A stretch of DNA of 64,000 nt, from positions 1 through 64,000 of the forward strand of contig CAZJQS010000005.1 in NCBI GenBank assembly GCA_964548175.1, given 5' to 3'. This DNA comes from JANQPA01 sp964548175 (GTDB taxonomy: Bacteria; Bacteroidota; Bacteroidia; Chitinophagales; Saprospiraceae). This document shows positions 58,479 through 64,000 of the stretch, in pieces. The translations under genes and the position numbers were made by a program. Position 1 is the first letter of the stretch. Every line of letters starts with the position of its first letter. The notes under the pieces are model-generated. The model saw nothing but the letters and a program-made list of their open reading frames with translations, had not been told where the DNA came from and did not search any database.

Positions 58479-60020
58479 ATGAAACTTATCCGGTTTTTAA
58501 TATTCCTTTTGATGCTCTGGGGGTGTTCCAGTAAACCTTCCGCAGACCTTATCCTTACCGGCGGAACCATCTATGACGGCAGTAGCGATGAGCCTTCACA
58601 GGGGGATGTGGTGATCCGGGGAGATTCCATCGTTTTTGTCGGCCCATCAAAGAATAACAACTGGACAGCGTCCCGGACCATTGATGCAAAGGGCTTTATC
58701 GTCGCTCCCGGCTTTATTGACCCACATACCCACGCCGACCGCATCCTTGCCGACAGTTCCAGCCGGGCAAACCTTAATTATCTGCATCAGGGGGTTACGA
58801 CTGTCTTCATCGGTAATGACGGCCGGGGGCCTGTACCATTAGCTCAAAAAATGGAAATCTTTCGCAGGCAAGGCATAGGAACCAACGTAGGTATCTACAT
58901 GGGGCATGGCAGCATCCGCCAACTGGTTATGGGCATGGATGATCGCCGGCCTACTGCAGCAGAACTGGAGCAGATGAAGGAGATCCTGCAAAGGGGAATG
59001 GAACTGGGAGCATTAGGGCTATCCGCCGGACTGTATTATACCCCCGGCAGTTTTGCTGAAACGGAAGAAGTGATCGAGCTGGCAAAGGTTGCTGCTGCTT
59101 ACGGAGGCGTCTATGATGTGCATATGCGGGATGAGAGTACCTACAACATAGGATTGCTCAATGCGGTTAGAGAAACCGTTGAAATAGCAGAAAAAGCGGG
59201 TATCCATGCCAATATCGCTCACATAAAAGCACTCGGCGTAGATGTCTGGGGGCAGAGCGAAGAAGTCATTCGCATCGTCGATTCCGCCCGAACGGCCGGA
59301 ATTGCTATATCTGCAGATCAATATCCCTATCACGCCTCCAGCACCGGCCTGAGCGCGGCCCTCGTGCCACGCTGGGTCATGGCCGATGATTTTAACTACA
59401 TAAAAAAATTCGACGATCCGCAATTGTTGCCTCGCATAAAAAAAGAAATGGCGGAGAACTTGAGAAAAAGAGGCGGTCCCTCGGCCATATTGCTATCCGT
59501 ACCGGTGGTCGACAGCCTGAAGGGATACACCCTCGAAGAACTGACCGAACGCTGGAAGATGGATCCAGTGGATGTAGCCATCGAGGTTTTAAAAATGGGG
59601 GGCTCCTCCATCGTTTCTTTCAATATGAAGGAAACAGACATCCGCAGCCTTATGACCCAGCCCTGGGTAATGACCAGCTCCGACGGGAGCAGCGGGCATC
59701 CGCGCCTGTACGGCAGCTTTCCCAGAAAGATCCGAAAATATGTATTGGAAGATCAGGCGCTCAGCCTGAAAGATATGATCCACCGAAGCACTGGTTTGAC
59801 TGCAGTTACTTTTAAATTACCTAAAAGGGGCTTTCTAAAGACTGGATTTAAAGCAGATGTAATTATATTCAAACCTGAAGAAGTGGCCGACAATGCGACT
59901 TTCGAGGCGCCGACTGAACTGGCGACGGGCATGGAGTATGTGATCGTCAATGGTCAGTTAGCAATAGCCAAAGGAAACTTTACCGGCGCTGTTGCGGGTG
60001 TCGTTCTCACCAAAAAGTAG
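58479..60020 (+). CDS. N-acyl-D-amino-acid deacylase lipoprotein (amidohydrolase)
   Basis: 513 residues from ATG 58479; the frame is open to TTG 58452. The lipobox (LLMLWGCSS) anchors it to a membrane. It is a D-aminoacylase-type amidohydrolase: FIDPHTHADR metal His pair, GLSAGLYYTPGSFAETEEVI, HMRDES, NIAHIKALG and SSDGSSGHPRLYGSFPR. It removes acyl groups from N-acyl-D-amino acids or similar envelope-derived compounds. It is linked to the class IV aminotransferase, giving a possible D-amino acid salvage pair. Confidence 0.9.
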   Translation: MKLIRFLIFLLMLWGCSSKPSADLILTGGTIYDGSSDEPSQGDVVIRGDSIVFVGPSKNNNWTASRTIDAKGFIVAPGFIDPHTHADRILADSSSRANLNYLHQGVTTVFIGNDGRGPVPLAQKMEIFRRQGIGTNVGIYMGHGSIRQLVMGMDDRRPTAAELEQMKEILQRGMELGALGLSAGLYYTPGSFAETEEVIELAKVAAAYGGVYDVHMRDESTYNIGLLNAVRETVEIAEKAGIHANIAHIKALGVDVWGQSEEVIRIVDSARTAGIAISADQYPYHASSTGLSAALVPRWVMADDFNYIKKFDDPQLLPRIKKEMAENLRKRGGPSAILLSVPVVDSLKGYTLEELTERWKMDPVDVAIEVLKMGGSSIVSFNMKETDIRSLMTQPWVMTSSDGSSGHPRLYGSFPRKIRKYVLEDQALSLKDMIHRSTGLTAVTFKLPKRGFLKTGFKADVIIFKPEEVADNATFEAPTELATGMEYVIVNGQLAIAKGNFTGAVAGVVLTKK

Positions 60021-60659
60021 TCCCTATCTGTTTTTTTACCTAAAAAACCGCCAGGATCTGTCAATTCAGCGTCTTTAAGCTATCGATAACGTGGAACTCA
60101 CCATGCCGCCAACGTTTTTTATGGGGTTCTGACTGGAAAGCCCCCAATGCCTGCCTGAGCGCCTGATATCCCTGGATGGGAATGAAGAAACATGATCTCT
60201 CAAAACTCCTCAAAATAAAATGCACTGGCCGGCTAGAAGGCAGCACAGGAAAGAATGGCAGAAGGGAGCAACCGTTTATGGTATTTTTCCTCTTTTATGA
60301 ATAGTTTAATGACAAAAAAACGTAAAAAATATTGTCTTGGAAATATAAAAAGGAAAATGCGTATATTTTCGGGACGTAAATTTTTATATTTAATAATAGC
60401 ATTAAAGAAAAGTAGTATTATTTTTTGATGTGTTTTAGTTATGATCCCTCATATTGAGCCTGTCTTTGCAAAAGTCAGCGTTGGGTGGTTTGTTAATCCG
60501 GCTATGATGATCGGTATCTGAAGTAATATTAATGATTACTCACAAATCTTTGTATATCAGGTATTTATGTAAATACTTAACAGCATTTATGGTTAGCCTA
60601 TGAAGAAAAAGAGGCTGTTTATCTACTTCTGAACAGGTAGTAGTTGGAAAGCCCATGCT
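60021..60659. other. Long intergenic region before the SusC gene
   Basis: 639 bases with no convincing gene. A 61-codon minus-strand frame at 60061-60246 has no recognisable motif. A perfect 7-2-7 palindrome, GTATTTA-TG-TAAATAC (60561-60576), lies about 114 bases before the SusC start and could be an operator. No clear -33/-7 promoter was identified. Confidence 0.5.
60561..60576. promoter_or_regulatory. Candidate operator upstream of susC
   Basis: GTATTTA/TAAATAC with a two-base spacer. It is a perfect palindrome of suitable size for a dimeric regulator, but AT-rich sequence makes chance occurrence possible. Confidence 0.25.
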
Positions 60660-60689
60660 TTGTTTAAGTTAATTTATTCAACAAAACCT

Positions 60690-63600
60690 ATGTTTATGAA
60701 GCTCAAAATTGCTTTACTGTTGTGCTTTCTGGCCATGAGTTTTATGACCATGGCGCAGAAAACCGTGACCGGGACAGTCACGGATGACACTGGGGAACCC
60801 GTTATCGGGGCCAGTATCATCATTCAAGGGACCACCAGAGGTACTACTACCGGATTTGACGGGTCTTATTCTATTCGTGTCGATGGGAACGATGCGGTTC
60901 TGGTATACAGCTTTATTGGTTATCAGAACGTTACTGAAACAGTAGGAGACCGGACCACAATAGACGTGGTGATGGTCGAAGATGCAGAGATCCTCGACGA
61001 GGTCGTGGTCAGTGCACTTGGATTTGAACAGAAAAAGGACGAAACCGGTTCCACTTCTTCCTCAGTGGGTTCGGAGGACATTGTCAGGAATGGAGAAAAT
61101 ACGATCTTAAACGCTCTGGGTGGCCGTGCTGCCGGCGTTTCAGTTGCCCGTTCTAACGGAGACCCCGGGGCCGGCTCGACGATCCGCATTCGCGGGGCGA
61201 ACACCATACTGGGGTCCAGTAACCCACTAATTATCCTGGACGGGGTGCCGATCAGTAATTCTACTATTTACGGAGGAGGGAATAACGTCACCGGAGGTCG
61301 TGACGGAGGCACTTCCCAGCAGTCTCGCCTGAACGACATTAACCCCAACGATATCGAATCGGTACAGATCCTGAAAGGAGCTTCGGCTGCCGCACTATGG
61401 GGCTCTCGCGCCGCCAGCGGGGTATTGGTGATCACCACGAAAAGCGGACGTTCCGGTAAGCCTAAGATCAATTTCCGGTCTACCCGTTCATTTGATGAGG
61501 TGCTGGAAAGAGTAGCTTTGCAGGATACCTGGGGGCAAGGTAGAAGCGGCCGCTATAGCCCTACCAGCCGGGATTCCTGGGGCGATTACATACCGGATCG
61601 CTCAGGCGGCGCCGATGTGGTCGATCAGTCAGGCCAGTATTTTGAAGCCAGGGATGGAACAAGATACTATCCAATAGACGAAAAAAATTCCCGGGAAACC
61701 TTCGTTGAAGAAAACTGGGACCAGGTCTTCCAAACCGGTGGATTCTGGCAGAACGACCTCGACATCAGCGGAGGTAACGAAAAAGCAACTTACTTCTTTA
61801 GCATGGGCCGCATGGAGCAGGAGGGAATCATCCAAGGCTCCGATTATAACCGGACCAATCTGAGGTTGAACAACAAATTCTTCCTGGCCGACTGGCTGAA
61901 TGTCAGCTCCAAAGCAGGATATACCCGAAGCTCTTCCAATCGCATCCAGCAGAGTTCCAACGTTACAGGCTTACTGCTTGGATTACAGCGTACGCCGCCC
62001 GATTTTGATAACCGGGACTATATCGGCACCTATTTTAATGATGAAGGCACGCCGTTTACCAATCGCCATCGTTCTTATAGACGTTACCTTGGGCAAAGTC
62101 AGAACCCAACCTATAACAACCCGGGCTGGACGGCCTTCGAGCAGCAGGCCCTTACCGATGTCAGCCGCTTTCTGATGAATGTTGAGGCCAACATCATTCC
62201 TGCTTCCTGGCTGCAATTTACTCTGAGAGGCGGAGTAGACAGCTATGAAGACAAAAGGGATTATTTCTTTCCCATTGCTTCCGCTTCCGATCGTAATGTG
62301 GGCATCTACGCAGAAGACATCATCAATGAACAGGAGGTCAACTTTGACGCCATCGGTCGGGCTAATTTCAAATTGTCCGACGCGATCGACCTGAACGCTA
62401 CTCTGGGATGGAACATCAATGATCGTCAAAGACGGGTCAACTCCACACGGATCACCGGCTTCCTGGTGAATTCCAGGAAGCAGACCACGGACCTGAATAC
62501 AGCTGCTGAAGCTTCTGAGGTGACTGGAACAGAGCGCTTTATTCGCTCCAATCGCGGTTATGGTGTTTTAGCTTTTGGCATTTTGGATGAGCTATTTGTC
62601 AATATGTCAGGAGGATTGGAAGCGGCTTCCACTGTTAACGGGACATTCTTCTATCCTGCAGTCGATGCCGCATGGCAATTCACTAAGACGGTAGTACCGA
62701 CCACCGATTTTCTCTCCTTTGGTAAGTTGAGAGCTTCCTATGGACAGGTAGGGGTACAGCCATTGCCACATCGCTTCCAGACATTGGTGGAAGGTGGCTT
62801 TGCCTATAGTTCATACAGCGATCCTGTAGACGTTTCCTTGTTCGGCGGCGGTTTCCGTCTGGATGATGATCAGGGTAATCCCAATCTGAGGCCGGAGATC
62901 AAAACAGAATGGGAGCTTGGTTTTGACTTGCGACTGTTCCGGGAAAAACTTTCTTTTTCTGCTACCTATTATCAGAATAAGATCGAAGACATCCTGCTGA
63001 ATATTGACCTGACGCCTTCATCCGGTTTCGATACGCGTTATGCCAATGCTGGTGAAATGGAGAATGTCGGTTTTGAGGCAGAAATTGATTGGTCAGCCAT
63101 CAGCACTGACGATTTCCAGTTTGGCATTTTTGCCAACTTTAACACCAACGAAAACACCGTGACGAACCTTCAAGGTGTAGAGTCGATAGACCTTGGCGGC
63201 GGTTCAGTGAGTTCCAGAGCAGTAGAGGGATTCCCGTTGGGAGCTTTATGGGGAACCGGATCTTTGACGGATGAAAACGGGAATTTAATACTAAATGAAG
63301 ACGGGTTCCCACAGATTACCCCCAACCCCATCGTACTTGGCGATCCTAATCCCGACTGGCGAGGTGGCCTGGGTTTCCGTATGAAGTGGAAAAAATTCTC
63401 TCTCGATGCCTTATTGGAACATTCTCAGGGCGGTGATTTTTCACCCAGGACCCTATGGGTGTTAAGGGCATTCGGTACGACGGAAGAAACCGCCAACCTG
63501 ATCGAATCTACTCCTCAGGACCTGGTCAATTATGCCGGCCAGACTATCCCTGCTGGCTCAAGGGTAAGAGGCAACATAGAAGACTTCGGCGCAGGCCCTG

Positions 63601-63929
63601 TATTGCTGGATGAAAGTTGGTACCGGACGGGTATCGGTGGGGGCTTTGGTGACAATCAGGCTTATAACTTTGCCATTGCCGATGCCACATGGACCAGGTT
63701 AAGAGAGTTGACTTTGCGTTATACCTTGGATTCCGACTGGTTTAGGCAAAAGACGAAATTGAGTTCGATCACCTTTGCCGTTACCGGCCGCAACCTCTTC
63801 CTCATCAATGATATTGAGGGGATTGATCCGGAGATCAACCAAAATGGGGTGAGCAACGGGTTTGGCGTGGATTACTTTACTAATCCAACCGCCAGGTCTT
63901 ATCTGTTCTCTATTTCTATCAACTATTAA
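60690..63929 (+). CDS. SusC/RagA family TonB-linked outer membrane receptor
   Basis: 1,079 residues from ATG 60690 (ATG 60696 equally good; an open TTG lies at 60660). A signal peptide ends in MTMAQ, then a carboxypeptidase-regulatory domain (VTGTVTDDTGEPVIGASI), a TonB-box/plug region with ILDEVVVSALGFEQKK and NALGGRAAGVSVARSNGDPG, and LIILDGVPISNS and ILKGASAAALWGSRAASGV. A long beta-barrel follows, ending in TARSYLFSISINY with the usual terminal aromatic. It imports an oligosaccharide or peptide with the SusD-like partner at 63951. The substrate is not evident. Confidence 0.93.
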   Translation: MFMKLKIALLLCFLAMSFMTMAQKTVTGTVTDDTGEPVIGASIIIQGTTRGTTTGFDGSYSIRVDGNDAVLVYSFIGYQNVTETVGDRTTIDVVMVEDAEILDEVVVSALGFEQKKDETGSTSSSVGSEDIVRNGENTILNALGGRAAGVSVARSNGDPGAGSTIRIRGANTILGSSNPLIILDGVPISNSTIYGGGNNVTGGRDGGTSQQSRLNDINPNDIESVQILKGASAAALWGSRAASGVLVITTKSGRSGKPKINFRSTRSFDEVLERVALQDTWGQGRSGRYSPTSRDSWGDYIPDRSGGADVVDQSGQYFEARDGTRYYPIDEKNSRETFVEENWDQVFQTGGFWQNDLDISGGNEKATYFFSMGRMEQEGIIQGSDYNRTNLRLNNKFFLADWLNVSSKAGYTRSSSNRIQQSSNVTGLLLGLQRTPPDFDNRDYIGTYFNDEGTPFTNRHRSYRRYLGQSQNPTYNNPGWTAFEQQALTDVSRFLMNVEANIIPASWLQFTLRGGVDSYEDKRDYFFPIASASDRNVGIYAEDIINEQEVNFDAIGRANFKLSDAIDLNATLGWNINDRQRRVNSTRITGFLVNSRKQTTDLNTAAEASEVTGTERFIRSNRGYGVLAFGILDELFVNMSGGLEAASTVNGTFFYPAVDAAWQFTKTVVPTTDFLSFGKLRASYGQVGVQPLPHRFQTLVEGGFAYSSYSDPVDVSLFGGGFRLDDDQGNPNLRPEIKTEWELGFDLRLFREKLSFSATYYQNKIEDILLNIDLTPSSGFDTRYANAGEMENVGFEAEIDWSAISTDDFQFGIFANFNTNENTVTNLQGVESIDLGGGSVSSRAVEGFPLGALWGTGSLTDENGNLILNEDGFPQITPNPIVLGDPNPDWRGGLGFRMKWKKFSLDALLEHSQGGDFSPRTLWVLRAFGTTEETANLIESTPQDLVNYAGQTIPAGSRVRGNIEDFGAGPVLLDESWYRTGIGGGFGDNQAYNFAIADATWTRLRELTLRYTLDSDWFRQKTKLSSITFAVTGRNLFLINDIEGIDPEINQNGVSNGFGVDYFTNPTARSYLFSISINY

Positions 63930-63950
63930 TCAACAGCTAAAGCAATTGTT

Positions 63951-64000
63951 ATGCGTATATATATAAAATCCTTTCTATTGATCTTTTGCATTGCATTGGT
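63951..64000 (+). CDS. Start of a probable SusD/RagB family lipoprotein (cut by the window edge)
   Basis: ATG at 63951, 21 bases after susC, reads MRIYIKSFLLIFCIAL, the beginning of a lipoprotein or secretion signal. Position immediately after susC is the reason for the SusD call; only 16 codons are visible. Confidence 0.5.
   Translation, partial: MRIYIKSFLLIFCIAL

Noticed and set aside
60061..60246. 61-codon minus-strand frame before the SusC gene
   Set aside because: No recognisable motif, no ribosome-binding context, and it lies alone in a long non-coding gap.
1..64000. tRNA or rRNA genes
   Set aside because: No cloverleaf with GGTTCGAATCC-type arms and no rRNA sequence was noticed in reading the intergenic regions; a tRNAscan run would settle it.

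Overview
The window looks like chromosome from a Bacteroidota bacterium, most likely a Saprospiria/Lewinella-like marine or activated-sludge type. That lineage call is an inference. The evidence is a type IX secretion sorting domain, a SusC/SusD-type outer-membrane pair, ExbB-ExbD-ExbD-TonB, lipoproteins with short Cys lipoboxes, an EF-G2 paralogue, LytS/LytTR signalling and a few TAnnTTTG promoter boxes. No rRNA, tRNA, CRISPR array, intact insertion sequence or prophage is visible.

Layout. 0-9.2 kb: a T9SS-exported surface protein, then a minus-strand housekeeping run (asnS, a DCC-family protein, radA, a Bax-inhibitor-1 protein, a nitrilase). 9.2-11.6 kb is damaged: a transcriptional regulator is split inside a duplicated motif, and a signal peptide/carboxypeptidase-regulatory stub is joined out of frame to a 5'-truncated sterol desaturase. 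11.6-13.9 kb: flavin reductase, alpha/beta hydrolase and GyrI-like genes. 14.3-19.7 kb is a tight sugar operon (cupin phosphoglucose isomerase, ROK kinase, two-part mannose-6-phosphate-isomerase-like protein, second PGI-fold cupin, sugar porter), followed by a GH13 lipoprotein; together they could take up and isomerise hexoses released from alpha-glucans. 21.7-25.2 kb carries a SCO protein, a lipoprotein, a thiolase and a cluster of short inverted-repeat elements. 25.2-29.4 kb pairs a lipoprotein that crosses the membrane and ends in an EAD11-like adaptor domain with a secreted glucoamylase-like enzyme; this is the most intriguing locus.

29.6-39.4 kb: a ParA plus ribbon-helix-helix partition pair, a membrane protein, a SulP transporter, an Rpn-type nuclease, the TonB energising operon, a small secreted protein and a hemolysin-III family protein. 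39.6-46 kb: an M20 peptidase with an altered metal site and a tricarballylate-type dehydrogenase linked to a tripartite tricarboxylate transporter whose TctA and TctB parts are fused. 46-54.8 kb: a secreted protein, a saccharopine-dehydrogenase-like reductase, a small gene broken by an in-frame TAG, and a six-gene efflux/two-component operon. 54.8-64 kb: EF-G2, a 7-bp (CCCAAAA) tandem array with quadruplex potential just before a class IV aminotransferase, a D-aminoacylase, and a SusC gene with the first codons of its SusD-like partner at the window edge.

Short repeats are a theme: at least four families of non-coding inverted-repeat or palindromic sequences lie between genes, two of them in two copies, and one copy is nested with a further palindrome. 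All calls come from reading translations and bases by eye; no database search was run.
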